Origin: Deltaproteobacteria bacterium RIFCSPHIGHO2_01_FULL_43_49
GTDB lineage: Bacteria > UBA10199 > SPLOWO2-01-44-7
DNA: 64,000 nucleotides
Assembly: GCA_001798075.1 (NCBI GenBank)
Contig: MGRG01000008.1
Span: forward strand, 1-64,000
Reading direction: 5' to 3'
Made by a program: the position numbers and the translations under genes
Shown: positions 16,637-24,984 of the stretch, one piece after another
Numbering within the stretch: the stretch's first letter is position 1
Layout: each line of letters starts with the position of its first letter
The notes under the pieces: model-generated
Databases searched by the model: none
Seen by the model: only the letters and a program-made list of their open reading frames with translations
Told to the model about the DNA's origin: nothing

Positions 16637-17409
16637 GGCTTCAAGGAAAATACGCATTGGTTACAGGGGGAAGTCATGGAATTGGATTGGCTATTGCCTC
16701 TTCCTTGGCAGAAGAGGGTTGTCATATTGCTATTTGCTCCAGATCTAGAGAGCGTTTGTTCAAAGCGGAAAATTTTCTAAAGCGAAAGGGTGTTGAGGTG
16801 TTGTCTTTTGTTGCGGATGTTTTGAATACAAGTGATATTGAAAAAACAGTCAGTGGGATTCTTAAAAAGTGGGGGACCCTTCATATTTTGGTCAACAATG
16901 TCGGGGGAGGTGGACGCTGGGGAAACGAGTCCGTTGAAGAAACATCCGATAAAGTTTGGTCTGATGTATATAATAAAAACGCGGGTGCTGCCCTCCAATT
17001 TACGCGCCTCATTTTACCTGCTATGCGTAGACAAAAATGGGGGAGAATCGTGACCATCTCTTCTATCTGTGGATTGGAAGCTACGGGAAGACCATGGTAT
17101 GTTGTTGCAAAAAGTGCGGAAATTAGTTTGATGAAGTCTTTAGCCGTGAGATCAGAATTAGTTCGTGATGGCATTACCTTCAATTCCATTGCTCCTGGCA
17201 CCGTTATGATTCCTAATACAGGTTGGGAAGAGAAAATGGAAGAAGACCCAAAAGGTCATAGGGCAATGTTGGATAAACAATTTCCTTTAGGACGTATGGG
17301 AACACCTGAAGAAATAGCCAATGCCGTTGTATTTGTGTGTTCTCAAAAGGCTAGTTTTATCAATGGTTCTTGTATTGCTGTGGATGGGGGGGAGAGAAAG
17401 GGCTTTTAA
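16627..17409 (+). CDS. classical short-chain dehydrogenase/reductase
   Basis: A 260-aa classical SDR with TGGSHGIG (13-20), NNVGGG, catalytic Ser145, Tyr158 and Lys162 (WYVVAKSA), and the usual C-terminal GSCIAVDGG. It probably oxidises or reduces a sugar hydroxyl/ketone. The start is GTG 16627, preceded by GGAGAG; it overlaps the upstream stop by 10 nt. It lies between the two SDRs that lack YxxxK, so it may provide the redox step for them. Confidence 0.75.
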   Translation: MDLGLQGKYALVTGGSHGIGLAIASSLAEEGCHIAICSRSRERLFKAENFLKRKGVEVLSFVADVLNTSDIEKTVSGILKKWGTLHILVNNVGGGGRWGNESVEETSDKVWSDVYNKNAGAALQFTRLILPAMRRQKWGRIVTISSICGLEATGRPWYVVAKSAEISLMKSLAVRSELVRDGITFNSIAPGTVMIPNTGWEEKMEEDPKGHRAMLDKQFPLGRMGTPEEIANAVVFVCSQKASFINGSCIAVDGGERKGF

Positions 17410-18401
17410 TGAAGAAACGCGTTTTGGTTACAGGAGCCACTGGTTTTATAGGAACAAACTTTCTTGAGCACATTAAAGAAAATTCTGACTTTGAAGTTAC
17501 GGCAGTTTTCCATAACAAACAACCCTTTATTCAAGCTAGAAATATTCATTATCTGCAATCTGATTTGCAAAGTTTACAAGAATGTAGACGGATTGTTAAA
17601 GGACAAGATTACCTTTACATGTTTGCTGGCAAAATGTCTACGACAGCGATGATGATTCAAAATCCCCTTGGACCTGTCGCTGAGAATACTATTCTCAATG
17701 CGCAAATGTTAGCAGCCGCTTATGAAGCGGGTGTTAAGAAATATTTATGGCTGAGTTCTACCACCGGATATCCACAGCTAGATCGTCCCATGGAAGAGAA
17801 AGATTTTTTTGTAGGAGAGCCCCCTTCTCCCTATGAACCCACAGGTTGGATGGTGAGGTATATAGAAAAACTCTCTTTTCTTTATGCAACAAAACCAAAA
17901 CGACCGATGACGGTTATTGCTCTTCGTCCCACTGCTGTCTTCGGAGAATATGATGATTTTAATTTTGAAACGTGTCATGCGTTGCCTGCCCTTCTCCGAC
18001 GTGTTGTGGAGAGGAAGTCTCCCATCGAGATCTGGGGAAGTGGAGATGACCGACGGGATTGGATTTATGTTGGCGATGTTATCGATGCTTGTTTATTGGC
18101 AATGGAAAAAGTGGAAGGATTCGGAGCTTTCAATGTTGGTATGGGAAGATCTTCTTATAATTTAAATGAAATTTTAATAGAAATTCTCAAGATGGAAAAT
18201 TTTGAAGAAGCTGAAATCGTTCACCATATGAGTGCCTCATCCACTGTTTTACACCGTTGTTTTGATTGCTCTCTAGCGAGTTCTGCTTTCAATTTTACTG
18301 CGAAAACGTCTCTTCAAACGGCGATTGCGAATACCATTCGTTGGTACAAAGCAAACGAAACTCAAAACTTGACATCACCAAGATTTTATCAAAATTTATA
18401 A
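17409..18401 (+). CDS. Fcl-like extended SDR lacking the YxxxK pair (2)
   Basis: A 330-aa Rossmann SDR (LVTGATGFIG; RPTAVFGEYDDF; RRDWIYVGD). The active-site strand is LSSTTGYP and the YxxxK position reads W147-M-V-R-Y151-I-E-K, again without catalytic Tyr and Lys. His in TCHALP is kept. It is related to the gene at 15668 with the same residue numbers, so the pair probably arose by duplication. ATG 17409 shares a base with the preceding TAA; upstream in-frame starts would give an unlikely Trp/Gly-rich leader. Confidence 0.7.
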   Translation: MKKRVLVTGATGFIGTNFLEHIKENSDFEVTAVFHNKQPFIQARNIHYLQSDLQSLQECRRIVKGQDYLYMFAGKMSTTAMMIQNPLGPVAENTILNAQMLAAAYEAGVKKYLWLSSTTGYPQLDRPMEEKDFFVGEPPSPYEPTGWMVRYIEKLSFLYATKPKRPMTVIALRPTAVFGEYDDFNFETCHALPALLRRVVERKSPIEIWGSGDDRRDWIYVGDVIDACLLAMEKVEGFGAFNVGMGRSSYNLNEILIEILKMENFEEAEIVHHMSASSTVLHRCFDCSLASSAFNFTAKTSLQTAIANTIRWYKANETQNLTSPRFYQNL

Positions 18402-18405
18402 AGTT

Positions 18406-19413
18406 ATGAATCAGATCAGCAAGGAAATTAAAAGGGCTTTAATAACAGGGGTTACAGGTGGAGGGGGGAGTTATTTAGCTGAGCATATTGCGGAATTTCA
18501 CCCCGAGGTTGAAATCCATGGCATTTCTCGATGGCATAGCACCAGTTCTTTAAGAAATTTAAAAAATATTAGCCAAAAACTCATTCTCCATGAGTGCGAC
18601 TTAAATGATTTGAGCGCCATCTTTACTATTGTTAAAGAAGTTCGGCCAGATGCTATTTTTCATATGGCTTCTTACGCGAATGTTCGAGCTTCATTTGTTA
18701 CACCCCTAGCTGTCATTCAAAATAATATTATGAGTACGGCCAATTTATTTGAAGCTATTCGGATGGCCAATATTGATCCGATCACTCAACTATGCAGTAC
18801 ATCGGAAGTTTATGGTTTGGTCGATCCCAAATTTGTTCCCATTAAGGAAGACACGCCCCTACAACCCGTTAGTCCCTACGCAGTTTCAAAAGCAACACAA
18901 GATTTTTTGGGTTGGTCTTATTTTAAAAATTATAACATGAAGATTATCCGTACGCGCATGTTTGCATATCTTAATCCCAGGAGAGCCGATCTTTTTGCCT
19001 CTTCTTTCGCTCGGCAGATTGTCCGAATTGAATTGGGTTTGCAGGAAGAACTCCTCCATGGCAATTTAGACTCGGTGAGGACTTTGATAGATGTTAGAGA
19101 TGCGATGGAGGCTTATTGGTTGGCTGTTTTGAAATGTCAACCGGGAGAAACGTATAATATTGGCGGGACAACGATTATGCCGGTCGGAAAATTTTTGGAA
19201 TGTTTAATTGACAAAGCAAAAGTGCCTATACGAACACGTCTAGATCCTCGTTTGTTGAGGCCATCGGATGTTACCTTGCAAATTCCTTCAGTGGAAAAAT
19301 TCGTCAAAGTAACTGGGTGGAGACCAAAATATTCTTTTGCAGAAAGTCTCGAAAATCTCCTAAATTACTGGAGGGAGAATGTTTCAAAAGAACAAAATGA
19401 GAAAATGATATGA
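18406..19413 (+). CDS. Gmd/DmhA-like NDP-sugar 4,6-dehydratase
   Basis: A 335-aa extended SDR of the GDP-mannose-4,6-dehydratase family: TGVTGGGGSYLAE (glycine motif), STSEVYG (131-137), Y158xxxK162 (SPYAVSK), DVRDAMEAYW and RPSDVTLQIP. It should yield a GDP-4-keto-6-deoxy sugar. With the HddA-like kinase a GDP-heptose substrate (as for DmhA) is as likely as GDP-mannose. The next gene starts by ATGA overlap and opens the second TPP-enzyme pair, so the 4-keto product may be the acceptor for that pair. Confidence 0.75.
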   Translation: MNQISKEIKRALITGVTGGGGSYLAEHIAEFHPEVEIHGISRWHSTSSLRNLKNISQKLILHECDLNDLSAIFTIVKEVRPDAIFHMASYANVRASFVTPLAVIQNNIMSTANLFEAIRMANIDPITQLCSTSEVYGLVDPKFVPIKEDTPLQPVSPYAVSKATQDFLGWSYFKNYNMKIIRTRMFAYLNPRRADLFASSFARQIVRIELGLQEELLHGNLDSVRTLIDVRDAMEAYWLAVLKCQPGETYNIGGTTIMPVGKFLECLIDKAKVPIRTRLDPRLLRPSDVTLQIPSVEKFVKVTGWRPKYSFAESLENLLNYWRENVSKEQNEKMI

Positions 19414-20381
19414 GAAGCGAACGAATAAAACTAAATTTAGCGTTATATAAAAAACTATATTTAGTCTGTCAGTGTGAAAAAGCCATTGTTGAGAATTATA
19501 AGTACAATGACATGAAAACGCCCATGCATATGTCTGTTGGGCAAGAAGCGATTGCTGTTGGTGTGTGTCATGCATTGGGGGCCAAAGGGCAGATTTTTAC
19601 TTCCTATCGTTCGCATGCGGCGTATTTAGCCAAATCAGAAAATAGTGATGGTTTTTTTGCAGAATTATATGGCAAAGAAACATCTTTAGCTAAAGGGAAG
19701 GCTGGATCTATGCATTTGAGTGACCCTGAGCGGGGGGTAATGGTTGCTTCAGCTATTGTGGCTGGATTGATCCCTGTTGCCATGGGAGCAGCCTTCGCGA
19801 AAAAGCGACAAAATGATAACAGTTTTGTTGCTATTTTTTTTGGTGACGGTGCTATCGATGAAGGTGGTTTTTGGGAAAGTATTAATTTTTCGTCCTTAAA
19901 GAAGCTGCCTATTTTATTTGTGTGTGAAGATAACAATTATTCTGTCTGTACGCCTAAATCTGAAAGGCATGGATATGTATCTATCACGGATGTTATCTCC
20001 AAATTTGATTGTAACGTCTTTAGCGAAGATACAAATGATGTTGAGGTTATTTATCAATTGACTTGTAATGCTATTGAGCTTTCTAAAAAAAATGAAAGGC
20101 CATCTTTTCTACATTTAAAATACCAGCGGTTCCTTGAACATGTTGGTATTAAAGAAGATTTTGATCAAGGATTCCGCTCCAGAGAGGAATTCAATAAATG
20201 GCTTGAAGAAAAGGGGGACCGGCTGACTTTGCAAAGAGACAAATTACTACAGTTTGTCCAAGAAACAGAAATTATGAAAATAGAACGAGAGGTTGAAAAG
20301 CAGGTTGCATGGAGTGTGGAACTAGCAAAAAAAGCATCGTTTTCTCCTTGCGATGAAGTTTACAAAGGAGTGTACGCATGA
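19410..20381 (+). CDS. thiamine-diphosphate E1 alpha-type subunit, copy 2
   Basis: A 323-aa E1 alpha paralogue of the gene at 6301. The TPP motif runs from GDG (145-147) to Asn175 (FVCEDNN), with SYRSH and GKAGSMHL conserved. It pairs with the next gene by ATGA overlap. As with the first copy, no acyltransferase (E2) or lipoamide dehydrogenase (E3) is present, which favours two-carbon transfer to a sugar over a dehydrogenase complex. Confidence 0.85.
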   Translation: MRSERIKLNLALYKKLYLVCQCEKAIVENYKYNDMKTPMHMSVGQEAIAVGVCHALGAKGQIFTSYRSHAAYLAKSENSDGFFAELYGKETSLAKGKAGSMHLSDPERGVMVASAIVAGLIPVAMGAAFAKKRQNDNSFVAIFFGDGAIDEGGFWESINFSSLKKLPILFVCEDNNYSVCTPKSERHGYVSITDVISKFDCNVFSEDTNDVEVIYQLTCNAIELSKKNERPSFLHLKYQRFLEHVGIKEDFDQGFRSREEFNKWLEEKGDRLTLQRDKLLQFVQETEIMKIEREVEKQVAWSVELAKKASFSPCDEVYKGVYA

Positions 20382-21418
20382 GGCGTATTACTTTTTGTGA
20401 GGCAATTAAAGAAGCAACGATTCAGGAAATGGAAAGAGATCCAAATGTTTTTGTCTATGGTATTGGTGTCCATGATCATGGAAAGATTTTTGGCACGACA
20501 GTTGGTTTGGTTGATAAATTTGGAAAAGAGCGATGTTTTGATACGCCGGTTTCTGAAGAATCAATGACAGGTTTTGGTTTGGGTGCTGCCATTAATGGAA
20601 TGAGGCCCATTCATGTACATATTCGGGTCGACTTTTTATTGTTGGCCATGAATCAGCTGGTCAATATGATCTCTGCTTGTCAATATGGTTCCGGAGGCCG
20701 TTTAAAAGTTCCACTGGTTATCCGGGCTATCGTCGGCAGAGGTTGGGGCCAGGGCTACCAGCATAGTAAGAGTATTCATTCTCTTTTTGCCCACATTCCA
20801 GGCTTAAAGGTTGTATTGCCGACAACGGCTAAGGATGCAAAAGGATTATTAATATCTGCAATTCGGGATGACAATCCCGTTCTATTTATTGAACATAGAT
20901 GGTTACATTGGCAAGAAGGAGAAATCCCCGAAGAGGAATATATTATCCCTTTGGGTGAGTCTAATCGATTGCGTGAAGGTAAAGATGTTACCGTGGTTGC
21001 TACTTCGTGGATGAATGTAGAAGCACTGAAAGCGGCTGTCATTCTCAGTCGCAGGGGGATTAGTATGGAAATTATTGATCCCAGGACCATTTCTCCCTTC
21101 GATGATCAGTTGGTTGTGGAGTCCGTAAAAAAGACGGGGCACTGTATCGTTGTGGATAATGATTGGTTGCATTGTGGATTTAGTGCAGAAGTTGCCGCTC
21201 GTGTTTCAGAGAAATGCCATGGATTTTTGAAATCACCTGTCAAACGGATTGGCTTTGCCTTTACACCTTGCCCTACTGCACGACATTTAGAAGATAAATT
21301 TTATCCAAATACCTTTGATATTGTAAGGGCCGTCGAAGAAAAACTGGATTTGGAACCGACTGATTTGTCGGGTGAAGTTTTATACAGTCACGAAAATAAA
21401 TTCAAAGGTCCATTTTAA
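20378..21418 (+). CDS. thiamine-diphosphate E1 beta-type subunit, copy 2
   Basis: A 346-aa beta subunit, the same length as copy 1 and very similar along its whole length (GRGWGQ, HSKS, VVATSWMNVEALKAA, final FKGPF). Glu60 in PVSEESMTG is the expected TPP-activating Glu. It follows a Gmd-like dehydratase and precedes an aldo/keto reductase, an arrangement that repeats the logic of the first module (dehydratase, TPP pair, reductase). Confidence 0.85.
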   Translation: MRRITFCEAIKEATIQEMERDPNVFVYGIGVHDHGKIFGTTVGLVDKFGKERCFDTPVSEESMTGFGLGAAINGMRPIHVHIRVDFLLLAMNQLVNMISACQYGSGGRLKVPLVIRAIVGRGWGQGYQHSKSIHSLFAHIPGLKVVLPTTAKDAKGLLISAIRDDNPVLFIEHRWLHWQEGEIPEEEYIIPLGESNRLREGKDVTVVATSWMNVEALKAAVILSRRGISMEIIDPRTISPFDDQLVVESVKKTGHCIVVDNDWLHCGFSAEVAARVSEKCHGFLKSPVKRIGFAFTPCPTARHLEDKFYPNTFDIVRAVEEKLDLEPTDLSGEVLYSHENKFKGPF

Positions 21419-21455
21419 TATCCAAATTTTGGGAAACTTGCCTTACCTTCAGTTC

Positions 21456-22583
21456 ATGAAATATAAAAAGCTGGGAAATGTTGATGTTCAGGTCTCTGTT
21501 GTTGGACAGGGGTGTATGGGGCTTGGCGGTTATTTTAGTAAGGATTGTTCTCAAGATCAGCTGACAATCAATCTGCTACAAAAAGGGATCGAGATGGGCA
21601 TGACTTTTATTGATACCGCCGAAGTATATGGTGAAGGTCATGCAGAGACGCTGGTAGGGAAAGCTTGTCATGGTATTAGAGATCGGGTTTTTATTGCCAC
21701 CAAATTTTCACCGGAGCACAGTAAAGGTCCGGCAGTCATTAAAGCTGCTGAAAGAAGTTTAAAAAGACTTGGTACCGATTATATAGATCTTTACCAAATT
21801 CATTGGCCCAACCCTGCTGTTGCATTAGAAGAGACTTTGGAGGCTATGGGACGCCTCGTGCAACAAGGTAAAGTGAGATATCTTGGGTTATGCAATTTTT
21901 CTTTAAGAGATCTAAAAAAGGCGTTGAGTTTTATGAACTCCTCTCCCATTCTGTCCAATCAAGTTGAATACAATCTTTTTGATCGTACCATTGAAAAACA
22001 GCTCCTCCCATTTTGTCAACAGAATGGTATTACAGTGGTAGCTTATAGTCCTTTGGATCAGGGAAAAATTATCAATGGAGCAACTGCACGAGCGGGTGTG
22101 CAAAAGATTGCCGATCAATATGGAAAAACGACGGGACAAATTGCGTTGAACTGGTTGGTCTCACAACGCAATGTTATTGTCATCCCGAAGGCTTCTAAAT
22201 TGAACCATCTCATCGAAAATGCCACGAGTGTCCACTTTGATCTGACGGAAGAGGATAAAAATTTGATAGCAGATCTTGCTGTGTCCAATCCTCAATGGAT
22301 AAATCCTAGAGAAGTATCTACTATTGTTAATGCTTCAGGAGGATATAAAGGTTATCAGACAGTGGAAGAGGCCATCAAAAATGCGCTACATTTGATGCCA
22401 AGTCCCGCCGATCTGGCAAAAGATTTGGAGGAGCCAGAAACTCTAAAACCTGTTCGGTTAAAACCCTCCATTCAATTCAAGGGAGATTCTAAATATGATT
22501 TGATTGAAGGGCGAAACCGATTTTGGGCTTGGATTATTAAACATGGATGGGATAAACCCGTTCCTGCATTAATCCGAGAATAA
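21456..22583 (+). CDS. aldo/keto reductase with C-terminal ParB/sulfiredoxin-like domain
   Basis: A 375-aa protein. Residues 1-285 form an aldo/keto reductase with the tetrad D53, Y58, K83 and H116 (FIDTAEVYG, ATKF, YQIHWP). Residues about 310-375 are an extra tail (PSPADLAKDL ... RLKPSIQF ... YDLIEGRNRFWAW ... DKPVPALIRE) that resembles the ParB/Srx N-terminal fold, including its YxLxxGxxRxxA segment. The ParB-like assignment is from pattern only. ATG 21456 (MKYKKLG) is the natural AKR start; the 37 nt before it hold nothing notable. It may reduce the branched ketone made by the second TPP enzyme. Confidence 0.75.
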   Translation: MKYKKLGNVDVQVSVVGQGCMGLGGYFSKDCSQDQLTINLLQKGIEMGMTFIDTAEVYGEGHAETLVGKACHGIRDRVFIATKFSPEHSKGPAVIKAAERSLKRLGTDYIDLYQIHWPNPAVALEETLEAMGRLVQQGKVRYLGLCNFSLRDLKKALSFMNSSPILSNQVEYNLFDRTIEKQLLPFCQQNGITVVAYSPLDQGKIINGATARAGVQKIADQYGKTTGQIALNWLVSQRNVIVIPKASKLNHLIENATSVHFDLTEEDKNLIADLAVSNPQWINPREVSTIVNASGGYKGYQTVEEAIKNALHLMPSPADLAKDLEEPETLKPVRLKPSIQFKGDSKYDLIEGRNRFWAWIIKHGWDKPVPALIRE

Positions 22584-22586
22584 ATT

Positions 22587-23912
22587 ATGTATACGATTTC
22601 ATTTATTGTTCCATCATGGCATTATTGGGTGAATCCCCTAAAACACCAACCTTATTGGGAATTGTACTATGCAACCAATTTAAGAAAATCCTATTCTGCC
22701 AACGAAGTGACGGTGAATTTGGAGGATTTTCGCGGCACAGCCAAACAGTCCAAGGATCTTCTTGATGCTGTTAAAAAAGTTCCGGAAAGGAATTTGTATC
22801 TCTATTGGATATTCAAATCGGGTGATGCCATGGAGGTTTATTCCATCGCGAAGATTTTGAAAGAAATGTATCCCAACTCGAAACATGTTGCGGGGGGGAC
22901 CCATGTGGATATGTGTACCAGTGAGTGCCTTGAACATTTTGACGCTGTAGTTGTCGGGCCAGGAGAAATTTCTTTTAGAAAAGTCGTGGACAGTTTACGC
23001 TCGGGTGGCTCTTTGGAAAAGGCTTATCAACAAAAATATCTAGAAGTTCCTTTTAAAGATACCCCTTACCCACAACGGGACTTTCTTCCCATAGAAAAAA
23101 TCGTGAACAAGGAACTTTTTAGCCAATATGGCGGACCCACGGGAACCCTTGTTTATTTTTCGAGAGGGTGTATTTATCATTGTGCATTTTGCGTTTATAA
23201 CAACCCCAATCTTTTACAGGTACGCGGCCCTGAAATGATGCGTGCGGAACTTGCCTATTTGAAAGAAAATTACAAGATAGAAGCCGTTCTCTTAAAAGAT
23301 GAGGTGGCGATTCATCCAAATTCAAAAATATCAATGATGACATTTCAAGCTTTGGGTGAAGCGGGAATGTTATGGAGGGGCCAAACGACATCTCGTGCTA
23401 GTTATGATCAGCTTAAAATGGCTAAAGAATCAGGCTGTTTAGAGTTGGCTGTTGGGGTGGAAACAGTCGATGATAAGGTTATGGAGATCATAGACAAGCG
23501 TTGGCAAAGTGAAAAACAGATCCGGGATTTCATGGACAACTGCAAAAAAGTGGGGATAAAAATCAAAATATGTTTTATTTTTGGTTTGCCAGGTGAATCA
23601 CAAGATATCGCAGAGAAAACAATCCGTTTTTTAGAAGGTACGCAGCCAGAGTTTGTGAGCCTTTCCGGATTTTGTCCCATTCCAGGATCGCCGATGTTTA
23701 AAGACCCTAAACGTTATGGGATCAAGTTTATTGACAAAAACTGGGATAAACATGCACATCTTTTATATCGTTTTTCAAATGAGGAGGAGGTTGGTTTGCC
23801 ATTTGAATATGAAAAAGTAACCCCTTGGGGACCTTCATTCAGTCGGGAACAAATCAGCGATAATATTCGTCAAGTTCAGCGGTGGTTAGAGGCGCGCGGA
23901 ATGATTTATTGA
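22587..23912 (+). CDS. radical SAM protein with B12-binding-type N-terminus, 3
   Basis: A 441-aa protein with an N-terminal region resembling the cobalamin-binding fold (HVAGGTHVDM, VVVGPGEISF) and a radical SAM core with C195-x3-C199-x2-C202 (CIYHCAFC). Later family strands are GVETVDDKVM and CFIFGLPGES. It is much shorter than the protein at 12683 and has no long C-terminal extension. It is a likely C-methyltransferase or related enzyme of the sugar pathway, but the substrate is unknown. Confidence 0.75.
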   Translation: MYTISFIVPSWHYWVNPLKHQPYWELYYATNLRKSYSANEVTVNLEDFRGTAKQSKDLLDAVKKVPERNLYLYWIFKSGDAMEVYSIAKILKEMYPNSKHVAGGTHVDMCTSECLEHFDAVVVGPGEISFRKVVDSLRSGGSLEKAYQQKYLEVPFKDTPYPQRDFLPIEKIVNKELFSQYGGPTGTLVYFSRGCIYHCAFCVYNNPNLLQVRGPEMMRAELAYLKENYKIEAVLLKDEVAIHPNSKISMMTFQALGEAGMLWRGQTTSRASYDQLKMAKESGCLELAVGVETVDDKVMEIIDKRWQSEKQIRDFMDNCKKVGIKIKICFIFGLPGESQDIAEKTIRFLEGTQPEFVSLSGFCPIPGSPMFKDPKRYGIKFIDKNWDKHAHLLYRFSNEEEVGLPFEYEKVTPWGPSFSREQISDNIRQVQRWLEARGMIY

Positions 23913-23914
23913 TT

Positions 23915-24982
23915 ATGCTTAGTATTATCGTTGCCACAAAAAACAGGACAGCATTCCTCCAGAGGTTGTTAAAGTATCTTGCCTATGTGCGGTGTCCGTA
24001 TCCAATATACATCGGTGATTCGAGTGAATCATTGGATCTAGAAAAAAACATTGAGACGATCAAATCTTTAAAAGGAACCCTCCAAATTTTTCACCAGTTA
24101 TATCCGACATTAGAAGTGGGACCATGTTATGCCAAACTTGGTGAACTGGTATCCACTCCCTACTGTGTCTGTGTAGCTGATGGAGCTTTTTTAGTTATCA
24201 AAAGTTTGGGCAAATGCGTCGATTTTTTGGAAGCCAATAAAGATTATGCAATGGCTCATGGCATTTCGATTTTGTTTCAGTTGTGTGAGGAGGGACCTCA
24301 TGGAATTTTTCGCGATGAGGTTGGACTCAATTTATTAACTATCCTGGAACAAAACAGCGCTGCTGAACGATTGGCTGCTCATTGTAGCCATTATCTCGTT
24401 CCATTGTATTCTGTGATGAGGACATCTATATGGCAGACAATTTGGTCTCACTCAAGTCTGATAAAAAATCCAAGCATAGCTGGAGAGGTTCTTGCTAGTT
24501 GCTATTCTGTCCTTTTTGGTAAAATTAAACAAGTGAATTGTCTTTATTTGGTGCGTCATATACACAGCCGAAGAACCCACCTGGAAATGATTGATCACTG
24601 GTTTATTAAACCAGATTGGAGTGAGATCTACCAAATATTCCGTCGTTGCCTTGCCAGTGAATTGGCAAAACAAGATATGATTCCTTTGGAGCGAGGATAT
24701 GAAATTGTTGACACAACCTTTGCAACCTATGTGCGTAACCAGTATCGAACTGATTTTTTGAAAACCAATCCCACTTTATATTCCAAACTGAAAGCAACGA
24801 TGAAACGTATTCCAGGCATACAAAGTAGTGTTCTGCCTTTGAGAAAGATTATAAAAACCTACCTGAACAAGAAAGATATTTCTTTAATGGCGTTGCGCAG
24901 ACCTTCTTCGCCATATCATGATGATTTTATGCCTATTTATCAAATCGTCACTCAATCGAATGGTCCTTCTCGCTCATTATAG
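23915..24982 (+). CDS. glycosyltransferase-like protein with degenerate DxD
   Basis: A 355-aa GT-A-like protein. The N-terminus LSIIVATKNRTAFLQRLL and the pattern of the first 120 residues match the one at 26826 (both resemble the TIGR00180 glycosyltransferase group). Where that protein has GDDD, this one has A88-D-G-A91, so the metal-binding DxD is damaged or altered. It may be a transferase with a changed active site, or inactive. ATG 23915 lies 2 nt after the upstream TGA. Confidence 0.6.
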   Translation: MLSIIVATKNRTAFLQRLLKYLAYVRCPYPIYIGDSSESLDLEKNIETIKSLKGTLQIFHQLYPTLEVGPCYAKLGELVSTPYCVCVADGAFLVIKSLGKCVDFLEANKDYAMAHGISILFQLCEEGPHGIFRDEVGLNLLTILEQNSAAERLAAHCSHYLVPLYSVMRTSIWQTIWSHSSLIKNPSIAGEVLASCYSVLFGKIKQVNCLYLVRHIHSRRTHLEMIDHWFIKPDWSEIYQIFRRCLASELAKQDMIPLERGYEIVDTTFATYVRNQYRTDFLKTNPTLYSKLKATMKRIPGIQSSVLPLRKIIKTYLNKKDISLMALRRPSSPYHDDFMPIYQIVTQSNGPSRSL

Positions 24983-24984
24983 CT

